Part shown: positions 6,448-6,468 of the stretch, one piece after another
How positions within the stretch are numbered: position 1 is the first letter of the stretch
How the letters are laid out: each line of letters opens with the position of its first letter
Source of the DNA: an uncultured Clostridia bacterium
GTDB lineage: Bacteria > Bacillota > Clostridia > UBA1381
Direction: 5' to 3'
Assembly: GCA_910585795.1 (NCBI GenBank)
Contig: CAJUFV010000089.1
Coordinates: 1 to 6,468, forward strand
Length of the DNA: 6,468 nucleotides
Translations under genes and position numbers: made by a program
The notes under the pieces: generated by a model
The model's input: the letters and a program-made list of their open reading frames with translations, nothing else
Database searches by the model: none
Told to the model about the DNA's origin: nothing

Positions 6448-6468
6448 AAGATTAAGTAAAATAAATAT

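Noticed and set aside
1..6468. Defence system, mobile element or CRISPR array
   Set aside because: No transposase, integrase, nuclease, toxin-antitoxin pair, terminal repeats or regularly spaced repeats are seen; all five genes are intact and of well-known families.

Overview
This window looks like an ordinary, AT-rich chromosomal segment of a low-GC Firmicute. Clostridia is likely, and a Lachnospiraceae-type gut anaerobe is my best guess. The grounds are strong AGGAGG-type ribosome binding sites, sigma-A-like promoters, a streptococcal/clostridial-type class II aldolase, an LTA-synthase-family enzyme (a Gram-positive trait), and a PucR/CdaR-type regulator whose sequence resembles, from memory, a family common in Lachnospiraceae. 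Five complete genes are present. I see no mobile element, tRNA, rRNA, CRISPR array or broken gene.

Layout. Positions 1-261 are a gene-free, AT-rich upstream region with a very good plus-strand promoter (178-206), a possible divergent promoter pointing off the left edge (11-39), and three 9-nt-spaced TTACA repeats (67-89). Then come three plus-strand genes: a PucR/CdaR-type regulator (262-1347), a hairpin terminator (1359-1385), a membrane-anchored S41/CtpA-type PDZ protease (1431-2642), and, one base later, a polytopic LTA-synthase-family phosphoglycerol transferase (2644-4587). A strong bidirectional terminator (4590-4624) separates these from two minus-strand genes: a membrane-anchored NodB-type polysaccharide deacetylase (5512-4640) and, upstream of it, class II fructose-bisphosphate aldolase (6431-5568). 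The 55-base gap between these two holds a hairpin that buries the deacetylase ribosome binding site.

How the genes fit together. Three of the five genes (protease, LTA-synthase-like enzyme, deacetylase) act at or outside the membrane on envelope polymers or proteins. The regulator sits at the head of this envelope cluster and may control it, although a terminator follows it. The aldolase is central glycolysis and probably an unrelated housekeeping neighbour. I found no convincing undescribed system. The points most worth checking are the regulator/protease/LTA-synthase linkage, the leaky-or-tight terminator after the regulator, and the hairpin in front of the deacetylase.
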